DNA of 64,000 nt from RFSX01 sp964567435 (GTDB lineage: Bacteria; Bacteroidota; Bacteroidia; Chitinophagales; Saprospiraceae), in assembly GCA_964567435.1 (NCBI GenBank), contig CAZMMQ010000015.1:1-64000 (forward strand), read 5' to 3'. The notes under the pieces were generated by a model. It was not told the origin of the DNA. It saw only the letters and a list, made by a program, of their open reading frames with translations, and did no database searches. Position 1 is the stretch's first letter, and the number at the start of each line of letters is the position of its first letter. A program made the position numbers and the translations under genes. Shown piece after piece: positions 54,714 to 62,435 of the stretch.

Positions 54714-55322
54714 ATGAAAAAAGTGATGGGTTCAAAATTGATTAAAGAAGCAGAGGCAACTTTACCTACGGATTGGGGGGAGTTTAGAATGATTGCCTTC
54801 AAATCTGAAGTTTCTGATTATGATCCGGAATTAGCATTGGTTCACCCAGATATGGATGTGTCAAAGCCAGTGGATGTTCGAATACATTCTGAGTGCATTA
54901 CTGGAGATCTTTTTCACTCAATGAGATGTGATTGTGGGCCTCAGTTGCACGCAGCTATGAAACATGCCTCCAAGCATAAGGGAATAGTAATTTATCTTAG
55001 ACAAGAAGGAAGGGGCATTGGCATCATCAATAAGTTAAAAGCTTATAACAAGCAAGATGAAGGACTAGATACTATAGAAGCTAATGAAGTGCTGGGTCTT
55101 GCTGTTGATGCGCGAACCTATAGTAAGGTCATACAAATTTTACTATCTCTAGGTATCTCTCAAATTAGATTATTGACCAATAATCCTGAAAAGATGGCAG
55201 CTTTCAATGGTAGCCAGATAGAACTCGTCGAACGTATACCACTTGAGATTCCTCCTCATGAGGGCAACTCTAAGTATCTCGAGACCAAAAAAGAAAGCAT
55301 GGGCCACCTGCTCAAACTCTAG
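54714..55322 (+). CDS. ribA: GTP cyclohydrolase II
   Basis: This 202-residue stand-alone RibA has zinc ligands in HSECITGDLFHSMRCDCG, then the YLRQEGRGIGI loop, the arginine of AVDARTYS, and the end motif LTNNPEKMAAFNG. It opens GTP to start riboflavin synthesis. No DHBP synthase domain is fused. The ATG at 54714 was chosen over an upstream TTG. The glycosyltransferase follows after 42 bases. Confidence 0.93.
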   Translation: MKKVMGSKLIKEAEATLPTDWGEFRMIAFKSEVSDYDPELALVHPDMDVSKPVDVRIHSECITGDLFHSMRCDCGPQLHAAMKHASKHKGIVIYLRQEGRGIGIINKLKAYNKQDEGLDTIEANEVLGLAVDARTYSKVIQILLSLGISQIRLLTNNPEKMAAFNGSQIELVERIPLEIPPHEGNSKYLETKKESMGHLLKL

Positions 55323-55364
55323 AGAATTTGGAATAGACCTCAGATGCTTTATCTTGCATTTGAC

Positions 55365-56243
55365 ATGTTGTCCATCCTAATACCTATATATAACTATGAT
55401 GTAACTCAGTTAGTCAATGACTTGCTAGAGCAATGCAAGGGATTGGATACACCTACTGAAATCATTTGTTATGACGATAACTCCCAACCTTTGTACGAAG
55501 CTGCCAATGCCTGGATGACAAATGATTCTGATGTGGTGTATAAAGTCCTCCCTAAGAATGTCGGTCGCTCAGCCATAAGAAATCTATTGGCCAAAGCCGC
55601 TTCATACCCTTTTCTCTTATATCTTGATTGTGACTCTGGTATCATATCTAAGGACTTTATACAACAATATTTGACACATATTGCGGAGGACCATTTGATT
55701 TGCGGAGGACGAAACTATGCGCCTCTTCCGCCTGAAAATATCTCGCATAAACTGCACTGGTTATACGGATCCAAGAGAGAAACGAGATCATTGCAATACA
55801 GACAGAATAACCCAATTAAATATTTCCACACAAATAATTTTGTTATACCCATCTCAGCATTTGGTAGCCTGTCGTTTGATGAATCTATCCGTTCATATGG
55901 GTATGAGGACTTAGTGCTTGCTGAAATGGCGACCAGTAATGGTTTGACTATTAAGCATATAGATAATCCTATCCAACATATGGAGTTGCATGACGATAGC
56001 GAATTTCTAAGTAAGACTCAGGCTGCAGTTAAGAATCTCATTAAACTTAATCAGAAGGGTCTTTACTTCAATTCTAAGCTAGAAAAAGCAGCCTATTGGT
56101 TGGGAAAATTGGGGCTTGGTGGCTTGTATCGTTGGTATTATGATAAAAATAGACATCACATCACCTCTAATTTAAAATCAGAGCATCCCTCGCTAAGAAA
56201 ATTAGATATGTACAAACTGAATGTCTACTTAGAACATAAGTAG
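55365..56243 (+). CDS. Glycosyltransferase family 2
   Basis: This 292-residue GT-A glycosyltransferase opens with LSILIPIYNYDVTQLV and has nucleotide-sugar binding CYDDNSQP, VGRSAIRNLLA, the DxD-like metal site YLDCDSG at about 85 and FDESIRSYGYEDLVLA as acceptor region. It transfers a sugar, acceptor unknown. The in-frame ATG at 55344 adds seven residues not typical of the family. It converges with ilvE. Confidence 0.9.
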   Translation: MLSILIPIYNYDVTQLVNDLLEQCKGLDTPTEIICYDDNSQPLYEAANAWMTNDSDVVYKVLPKNVGRSAIRNLLAKAASYPFLLYLDCDSGIISKDFIQQYLTHIAEDHLICGGRNYAPLPPENISHKLHWLYGSKRETRSLQYRQNNPIKYFHTNNFVIPISAFGSLSFDESIRSYGYEDLVLAEMATSNGLTIKHIDNPIQHMELHDDSEFLSKTQAAVKNLIKLNQKGLYFNSKLEKAAYWLGKLGLGGLYRWYYDKNRHHITSNLKSEHPSLRKLDMYKLNVYLEHK

Positions 56244-56251
56244 ACATTAGA

Positions 56252-57292
56252 TTACATCACCTTTACAGTCCAGTTTTCAGTGTCTTCGTGTCTTCCACTT
56301 CTGATACCATTGATTGTATCTTTAAGCATAGGAGACACCTTATAAGAAGAAAGGTCAAAGTTATGCTTAGTTCCTTTGTACCCTATCGTTTCTACATTGG
56401 CCACAACAGCAGCAGTTCCACTACCAAATACTTCTGTCAAGCTACCATCCTGAGCACCTGATAACACTTCATCAATAGATATTTTTCTGGTTTCCACCTC
56501 AAATCCTTTTGACTTCAATATATCCAGTAATGTATTTCTTGTTATACCCTTAAGTATGGCACCATCAGTGCTAGGTGTCACAACCTTGTTTCCAAAAACA
56601 AAGAAGATATTCATGGTACCAACTTCTTGGATATACTTAAATTCCTTAGCATCCAGCCACATTATTTGGTCATAGCCTTCTTCCTTTGCGAGCTTGGTTG
56701 GTAAAAGTGATCCAGCATAATTACCAGCAGCCTTAGCTTCTCCCGTGCCACCAATAGCTGCCCTGATGTATTCAGTATCAGCTTTTAGCTTTAGTGGCTT
56801 GCTGTAATAAGGACCTACAGGGCAACAGAATATCACGAATCTATAAGTCTTGGAAATTTGTACACCTATGAATTCATCCATGGCGATCATATAAGGACGG
56901 ATATATAGAGCACTCCCCTCCGTTTTTGGAATCCAGTCTTTTTCAAGCTTGACCAATTCGTATAAACCTTCCATGAACGCATCCTTAGGAAAATGAGGCA
57001 TAGCCAGTCTGTCTGCGGATAGATTAATTCTATCACTATGCATTTCTGGTCTGAATAACATAGGCGTACCATCTATATGTTTAGTGGCTTTCATGCCCTC
57101 AAAGATGGCTTGACCGTAATGCCAAGCTATATTAGCTGGATGTATACTGAAGTTAGAAAATGGCTCAATCCGCATGTCATGCCATTGCCCATCTTTGTAA
57201 TCTGCAATGTATACATGATCTGTAAATACTTTGCCAAATTCAAGATTGTCGAAGTCAACTGATTTGATTTTTGACTCTGAGACTTTGTTCAT
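56252..57292 (-). CDS. ilvE: Branched-chain amino acid aminotransferase
   Basis: A 346-residue class IV aminotransferase with VFTDHVYIADYKDGQW, WHYGQAIFEGMKA, the PLP lysine in EAKAAGNYAGSLLP, GYDQIMWLDAKE and EVFGSGTAAVVANVE. It interconverts leucine, isoleucine and valine with their 2-oxoacids, feeding the oxoacid dehydrogenase and leucine operon seen elsewhere in the window. The start at 57292 matches family length; ATG at 57313 is possible. Confidence 0.93.
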   Translation of the reverse strand: MNKVSESKIKSVDFDNLEFGKVFTDHVYIADYKDGQWHDMRIEPFSNFSIHPANIAWHYGQAIFEGMKATKHIDGTPMLFRPEMHSDRINLSADRLAMPHFPKDAFMEGLYELVKLEKDWIPKTEGSALYIRPYMIAMDEFIGVQISKTYRFVIFCCPVGPYYSKPLKLKADTEYIRAAIGGTGEAKAAGNYAGSLLPTKLAKEEGYDQIMWLDAKEFKYIQEVGTMNIFFVFGNKVVTPSTDGAILKGITRNTLLDILKSKGFEVETRKISIDEVLSGAQDGSLTEVFGSGTAAVVANVETIGYKGTKHNFDLSSYKVSPMLKDTINGIRSGRHEDTENWTVKVM

Positions 57293-57505
57293 TTTGAGTG
57301 ACGTCATCAGCATGCTTTAGAGTTTGTTTTCCAGTATGGTTACCTTGTATTATTTCAGTCTCTGGAAAAGTATAACAGTAGGAAAATACCTATGTTCAAA
57401 ATCAATACAAAAGTACATGATATTTATAATATTCTTTATTAAGTTGTAATTTTGATAATAAAAAAAATTTAATTCTGCGGATACAATACTTAATTAATAT
57501 ATATT

Positions 57506-57943
57506 TTGAAATCACCCCAATTTAATATAGACATTTTTAATATTCCAAAGGATACTCTTGAACAGCGTTCTGCTATAAGTCATTCTGATTACATAATTAT
57601 ACTCTATAAGGAAGATTATAATTCTCATAGGGAGTTATTGCATAAGATTTTTTCTGCAGTAAAGTTGGAATTAGAAAGTTATCCTGGATTAGTGCTTTTA
57701 AATAAGGGAGAGGAAATCAATGTAGCTCGCCATACTTCCGATTCTACTCAATTTGTTTTTGCTTTTGGGATAGCTCCAGCCAAACTTGGACTCAATGGGA
57801 GATTTTCAGGGTATCATATTTACACAACGGAGACTTTTTCTTTCCTCTTATGTCATTCTCTTGCTCAGCTTTCGGTAGAGACAGCAAAAAAGAAAGCCCT
57901 ATGGGAGGTGCTCCAACAAGTATTTGCATCAGATCTTGCATAG
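57506..57943 (+). CDS. Hypothetical protein, possible DNA polymerase III psi (HolD)-like
   Basis: A 145-residue protein, mixed alpha/beta, with SDYIIILYKEDYNSHREL then LLHKIFSAVKLELE, VFAFGIAPAKLGLNG and the C-terminal LAQLSVETAKKKALWEVLQQV. The order of elements and the KKALWEVLQQ end recall HolD, the clamp-loader psi subunit, but the similarity is weak. The only start in frame is TTG at 57506. Its stop is one base before the RdgB start, so the pair is one operon. Confidence 0.6.
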   Translation: MKSPQFNIDIFNIPKDTLEQRSAISHSDYIIILYKEDYNSHRELLHKIFSAVKLELESYPGLVLLNKGEEINVARHTSDSTQFVFAFGIAPAKLGLNGRFSGYHIYTTETFSFLLCHSLAQLSVETAKKKALWEVLQQVFASDLA

Positions 57944-57944
57944 T

Positions 57945-58544
57945 ATGTCTATAGATCATCCAACACTCATATTTGCCACACATAATTTGCATAAGCTTCA
58001 GGAAGTTGAAGCCATGCTATCTAGTACTGGAATCAAGCTCATTAGTCTAACAGATATCGCTTACAAACAAGATATTGATGAGACAGGAGATACACTTCGT
58101 GATAACGCAAGTATCAAATCCCAGACAATCTATAAGGCCAAAGGGCAGTCCGTCTTTGCTGATGATTCGGGATTGGAAGTGATAGCCTTGGATATGTTGC
58201 CAGGCGTGCATACAGCCAGATATGCTGGCGAAGCCAGAAATAATCAAGCCAACATGGAAAAGTTGTTACAGGCGTTAGAACATATTTCTTCAAGAGCTGC
58301 TAGGTTTAGAACTGTAATATCGCTTATATGGGAAGGGGAGGAGCACTTCTTTGAAGGCATAGTCAATGGTAGAATAGCAGTCAAACAGGCAGGAGCACAA
58401 GGATTTGGATATGATCCGATATTTATTCCCTATGGATCTGATCAGACTTTTGCAGAATTGCCCTCTGAGGTGAAGAATGGTATGAGCCATCGGTACAGGG
58501 CAATATCTCAGATGCAGAAGTTTTTAGAACAACAACTAACCTAA
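57945..58544 (+). CDS. rdgB: RdgB/HAM1-type non-canonical purine NTP pyrophosphatase
   Basis: A 199-residue ITPase-family protein with the substrate loop FATHNLHKLQEVEAML, VFADDSGLEVIALDMLPGVH, and the GFGYDPIFIPYG and MSHRYRAI signatures. It hydrolyses dITP and XTP to protect DNA. The ATG at 57945 fits the family; an upstream ATG at 57924 lies in the previous gene. A hairpin follows the stop. Confidence 0.95.
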   Translation: MSIDHPTLIFATHNLHKLQEVEAMLSSTGIKLISLTDIAYKQDIDETGDTLRDNASIKSQTIYKAKGQSVFADDSGLEVIALDMLPGVHTARYAGEARNNQANMEKLLQALEHISSRAARFRTVISLIWEGEEHFFEGIVNGRIAVKQAGAQGFGYDPIFIPYGSDQTFAELPSEVKNGMSHRYRAISQMQKFLEQQLT

Positions 58545-58551
58545 ATGAAAA

Positions 58552-58579
58552 CAGGCAATTCTTGGTCGAGAATTGCCTG
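58552..58579 (+). terminator. Hairpin after rdgB
   Basis: CAGGCAATTCT and AGAATTGCCTG form a perfect 11-base stem around TGGTCG, eight bases after the rdgB stop. There is no T run, so termination is likely but not certain. Confidence 0.55.
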
Positions 58580-58645
58580 GTCGGTCTAAAGTAATTTTAT
58601 GAGAAACTAACTTGCATGACTAAGTCTATGTCTGCAAGTGTATCT

Positions 58646-59035
58646 TTAGTATACTGTTAACTTGGAAGTATACATTCTTCTGTCTCCAGCTATATCAAAG
58701 ACGAATTTGTAGTCGCCAGATTCGAATAGGCTTTTTCCTATGCTTACTCTGTCCGAACCTATTGGTAGTAGATATATCATATCTCCTAATCCGCTATAGA
58801 TTCTTATCTGGTTTGTCTTTTCCCTTGTTAGGAATTTTATCTCTTGTAGTGATTCTTCGTATTCTGCTTTGAGGAAGAATTTAAAATCCTCATCACTGTC
58901 TACATTAATTTTCAGCTCAGCACTGTTTAAAATAGTTAAATCCTCTGTAAGGTCTGAGCCAAGTGGCACAGTGTAAGAAAATCCAGCTAACAACAAAGTA
59001 ATGCATACAGCCCATATACTTATTGTCTTTCCCAT
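58646..59035 (-). CDS. Hypothetical exported protein
   Basis: A 129-residue protein with a signal peptide (GKTISIWAVCITLLLAGFS) and a beta-rich mature part with FKFFLKAEYEESLQEIKF and DYKFVFDIAGDRRMYTSKL. It has no lipobox and no cysteines after the signal, and resembles a single Ig-like or DUF-type beta-sandwich. The function is unknown. It lies alone between rdgB and the DUF1573 gene. Confidence 0.65.
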   Translation of the reverse strand: MGKTISIWAVCITLLLAGFSYTVPLGSDLTEDLTILNSAELKINVDSDEDFKFFLKAEYEESLQEIKFLTREKTNQIRIYSGLGDMIYLLPIGSDRVSIGKSLFESGDYKFVFDIAGDRRMYTSKLTVY

Positions 59036-59186
59036 TTTTATTGATATTTCTTAATAATTACATATAACATTTTTTCATAATGCAAATATTAAGCCAATCT
59101 GGTTATCAATGTGTTATAAATGCCGAAAAATCAGATATCAGAAGTTAAATGCTTACTAAAAGGTCAATTTTCATCTAAAAACATGA

Positions 59187-59220
59187 TAAAAAAAAGGTGC
59201 TGATATCAATATCAGCACCT
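59187..59220 (-). terminator. Strong terminator of the DUF1573 lipoprotein gene
   Basis: GGTGCTGATAT and ATATCAGCACC form a perfect stem around two bases. On the minus strand it is followed by eight Ts. It lies 45 bases after the stop at 59264. Confidence 0.88.
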
Positions 59221-59263
59221 TCGTCACCTTAGTTTGAGTAAGGCAATCAATAATAATTAGCTC

Positions 59264-59797
59264 TTATTCGCTAGATTCTGCCGTTTCCACTTTATCTACT
59301 TTACCCTTTATAGTCACATAGCTATTGACAGGGTCAGTATTAGCAGTGATCGTTACTCTCTTTGACTGTACTTGACCACCTACTTTTCCTTTGTTCTTAG
59401 TATCAAACTGAACTTTGATCTCTGAAGACTCTCCTGGAGCAATAGGCTCTCTCGGCCATGAAGGTACTGTACATCCACAAGTTGCTTTAGCATTAGAGAT
59501 GATAAGAGGCTCATCACCTGTGTTTTTGAACTTGTATGTATGAGTTACTTTTTCTCCTTCCATTACCATACCGAAGTCGAATTCTGTTTCTTCGAACTCT
59601 ACAGTGGTTACTGGACCAACTGGCACGTCTGGTTCTGCAGATGCCGCAGGGTTAGCAATAGGTGTAACTTCATTCGTAGCTGTCGTCGACTTTGTTACAG
59701 GCGCAGAAGGTGCTACTTCAGCTGAAGAACCTGACTCTGATTTACATCCTACCATTATAATTAAGGCGAATGCAAGGAAAACCAAGATTTTATTCAT
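59264..59797 (-). CDS. DUF1573 lipoprotein
   Basis: A 177-residue protein with a lipoprotein signal (IIMVGCKS), a Ser/Thr/Ala/Pro-rich linker at about 25-65, and one DUF1573 Ig-like domain with FDFGMVMEGEKVTHTYKF and ISNAKATCGCTVPSWPREPI. Such single-domain proteins are very common in Bacteroidota; the function is unknown, perhaps surface binding. A -7 element lies upstream and a strong terminator downstream. Confidence 0.88.
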   Translation of the reverse strand: MNKILVFLAFALIIMVGCKSESGSSAEVAPSAPVTKSTTATNEVTPIANPAASAEPDVPVGPVTTVEFEETEFDFGMVMEGEKVTHTYKFKNTGDEPLIISNAKATCGCTVPSWPREPIAPGESSEIKVQFDTKNKGKVGGQVQSKRVTITANTDPVNSYVTIKGKVDKVETAESSE

Positions 59798-59831
59798 TTT
59801 ACTTGTTAATTTTTAGATTAAGAATTTTTGC

Positions 59832-59839
59832 AAATATAT
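59832..59839 (-). promoter_or_regulatory. Bacteroidota -7 element upstream of the DUF1573 gene
   Basis: On the minus strand TATATTTG matches TAnnTTTG exactly, 34 bases before the start codon. No clear TTG -33 element was found at the expected distance. Confidence 0.4.
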
Positions 59840-59928
59840 TGCATATAAAGCAGTTGTGTAAGGCATTGATTATAAACAACTAAGTCGTTAACAAGCGATT
59901 AACAAACCAATTAACACCCGTTAGTATC

Positions 59929-61581
59929 TCAATTCCTTTTCTCATGCTGTTCTGTCATCCATTCTTGAAACTCTTCTATATCCATAGAGTTAAGACACTG
60001 ATGATTAAGTAATCCACCTTTTCTAGCCGATGCAACGCCATAAGTCATGTCTGCTATTCCCTCTATGCTATGAGCATCAGGGTTAATGGATATAAGAACA
60101 CCTTTGTCCGTGGCCTGACTTATCCATCTCCAATCTATGTCTAGTCTGTTAGGATTTGCATTGAGTTCTATCGCTACGTTATTGGCGGCACAAGCTTCGA
60201 TGATCTTTGAGTGGTCGATAGGATAGCCTTCCCGACTCAATAATAGTCTGCCTGTTGGATGGCCTAGAATAGAGGTGTATGGGTTCTCTATCGCAGCTAT
60301 AAGTCGTTTAGTAGCTTTTGCTTTGTCCATCTTAAGATTGGAATGTATGGATGCAACAACCACATCTAAATATCCCAATATCTCATCAGAGTAATCCAGA
60401 CTGCCATCACTTAATATATCAGATTCTATTCCTGAGAAAAATGATATATCATCATATTCTTGATCCAAATCTCTAATGGCGTCTAATTGCTGGAGTAGTC
60501 TTTCCTCTGAAAGGCCATTGGCATAGAAGGCACTCTTGCTATGGTCTGTCATCACCAGATATTCATAGCCCTTCTCTGCACATGCATCTAGCATCTCTTC
60601 CAATGTATTAACACCATCGCTATATGTGCTGTGATTATGTATACACCCCCTTATTTGCTCTTCTGTAATAATGTCATCTTGCCTGCCATACTTAGACTTG
60701 ATTGGAATATTTTCTTTCTCTCTAAATTCAGGAATAAAGTAGGGTAGGTCATTATCGGTAAACACTGATAGCCTATCAGCATATTTTCTTTTTTGAGGTA
60801 TTGGGGTAAGGGACTTCCAAAAGTCTTCATCAGTGCTCAATCTCTCTAATTCATAGTAAAAGTTGTCTTCTTCACAAAAGTGAATGTTTAAAGGCAATGC
60901 GTGTAGAAACCAATTGGAATCTATCAATACAGTGGACTCTTCATTTTCTAGAAACTGGATAAATGTCTTTTTTGTCGCAGTTGTCATTATATCTATTACT
61001 GCGACGATTTCTGATTTTCTAGCTATCTCTCCCACTGATACCACCTTTTGGTTAGCTAATTTCTGATTTGCTATTTGTAGAAATTCGGAGACCAACTCTT
61101 CCGCATTAGCATAGTGGAGTTTGCCTCTCGAATCCACATGATAGTTAAGTTGATTTTTAAGACTCTCTTGTGTCTTCTCGCCGAAGCCCTTGACATCAAT
61201 CAATCTATTTTCATTGATCGCGTATAATAATTCTCCAACTGATTCGATCCCAAGGGTTTCCCAGATGACTTTTACTTTTTTTGGACCCAATCCTTTGATA
61301 GTTAGGATTTCCTGTATGCCTATGGGAGTCTTGTCTTTGTACTGTTCCATAGTCTGTATCTCCCCGGTATCTATAAGTTCTCGTATTTTGATGGATATGG
61401 CTTTTCCTATGCCGGGCACTTTATTAGTGTCTTCTACATCCATTCCTGATAGAGGCACTGGCCACTTCCTTATGGCGAGATAAGCATTTGTGTAAGCTCT
61501 GGTTTTAAATGTGCTTTCTCCATGCAATTCCATCAATTTGCCCAAGAAATTGATCTTTTTCGCTATTTCTTTATTAGTCAA
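59929..61581 (-). CDS. PolX-family protein with intact PHP domain and degenerate polymerase site
   Basis: A 550-residue PolX homologue: N-terminal helix-hairpin-helix domain (NKVPGIGKAISIKIRELI, TIKGLGPKKVKVIWETLGI), polymerase core at about 175-260, then a PHP domain at about 315-545 with complete metal motifs (CIHNHSTYSDG, VMTDHSKS, GIESDI, VASIHSN, ILGHPTGRL, SINPDAHS). The polymerase motif is altered: GSLRR...DxD is replaced by GEIARKSEIVAVID, and the third aspartate and TGS motifs are not visible. A 3'-5' exonuclease or phosphatase role in repair is more likely than synthesis. Confidence 0.88.
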   Translation of the reverse strand: MTNKEIAKKINFLGKLMELHGESTFKTRAYTNAYLAIRKWPVPLSGMDVEDTNKVPGIGKAISIKIRELIDTGEIQTMEQYKDKTPIGIQEILTIKGLGPKKVKVIWETLGIESVGELLYAINENRLIDVKGFGEKTQESLKNQLNYHVDSRGKLHYANAEELVSEFLQIANQKLANQKVVSVGEIARKSEIVAVIDIMTTATKKTFIQFLENEESTVLIDSNWFLHALPLNIHFCEEDNFYYELERLSTDEDFWKSLTPIPQKRKYADRLSVFTDNDLPYFIPEFREKENIPIKSKYGRQDDIITEEQIRGCIHNHSTYSDGVNTLEEMLDACAEKGYEYLVMTDHSKSAFYANGLSEERLLQQLDAIRDLDQEYDDISFFSGIESDILSDGSLDYSDEILGYLDVVVASIHSNLKMDKAKATKRLIAAIENPYTSILGHPTGRLLLSREGYPIDHSKIIEACAANNVAIELNANPNRLDIDWRWISQATDKGVLISINPDAHSIEGIADMTYGVASARKGGLLNHQCLNSMDIEEFQEWMTEQHEKRN

Positions 61582-61676
61582 CGCAGTAGATTTTTTACAA
61601 ATCTGTTTAAAAACCTTAATTTTTTATACAAACATCAGCTACAATCATTTATTTTCGCATTAAAAATAATAGTAAT

Positions 61677-62258
61677 ATGAAATCTACAATATTTGTATTT
61701 GCTATTGCAATGCTAGTAGCCTGTGGCAATTCCAGTACAGGAAGTGGTCCAATGGCAAATCTTGATGGGTTTGAAAAAATTGATGCTGGTAACGGCACAA
61801 AACAGGTCATCAAAAAGGATGCAGAAGGCAATCTTTTGGAATCAGGATTTATTATCAACGGAAGTAAATCTGGAACTTGGATCACCTATTACACTGCTAA
61901 AGATGCTGGACGTATGAAGACTTTGGCATCCTATACCAATGGTATACTTAATGGACCTTATTTTGAATTCAACAACAGAGGACAGATTGAATCAGAGAGT
62001 AACTATATGGATAATAAATACCATGGAAAGGTAGTGTCATACAAATTTGGCAGACCACTCACAGAAAAGACCTATGAAAGAGGAGAGCTTAATGGATTGT
62101 CTTCAGATTACTACTCTGATGGCGTTATTCAAAAAGAAATCAATTTCAAAAATGGTAAACAGCATGGATCTATGAAGTGGTATAACGAAGAGGGCAAGAT
62201 GACTATGCAGTATGAATATAAGAATGGAGAGAAAGTGAGTGGAGGCATAGTTAATTAA
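61677..62258 (+). CDS. Lipoprotein with YwqK/MORN-like repeats
   Basis: A 193-residue protein with a lipoprotein signal (MLVACGN) and a run of YwqK-type repeats (GSKSGTWITYY, GILNGPYFEFNNRGQIE, YHGKVVSYKFGRPL, GELNGLSSDYYSDGVI, GKQHGSMKWYNEEGK). The repeats form a beta-rich rod. The family is often labelled antitoxin, but no toxin partner is present and the protein is exported, so that role is unlikely here. A terminator follows. Confidence 0.82.
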   Translation: MKSTIFVFAIAMLVACGNSSTGSGPMANLDGFEKIDAGNGTKQVIKKDAEGNLLESGFIINGSKSGTWITYYTAKDAGRMKTLASYTNGILNGPYFEFNNRGQIESESNYMDNKYHGKVVSYKFGRPLTEKTYERGELNGLSSDYYSDGVIQKEINFKNGKQHGSMKWYNEEGKMTMQYEYKNGEKVSGGIVN

Positions 62259-62294
62259 GTCTCATTAGATCTACATACTCAAAACAAAATGAAT

Positions 62295-62325
62295 AGGCTA
62301 TTTCCTAAAGGAGATGGCCTTTTTT
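62295..62325 (+). terminator. Terminator of the YwqK-repeat gene
   Basis: AGGCTATTTCCT pairs with AGGAGATGGCCT, with two weak pairs, followed by TTTTT. It lies 36 bases after the stop at 62258. Confidence 0.75.
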
Positions 62326-62435
62326 AGTCTACTTCGCCTATTTATAGAATAAATTGAATATATATATGTAGCTCATTATCATATAGATATGGTACATATT
62401 ACAATAATTTATATATTTGATGTAAATCCACAATT

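Noticed and set aside
61677..62258. Toxin-antitoxin module
   Set aside because: Only the YwqK-type repeat matches an antitoxin label; the protein is a lipoprotein and no toxin gene flanks it.
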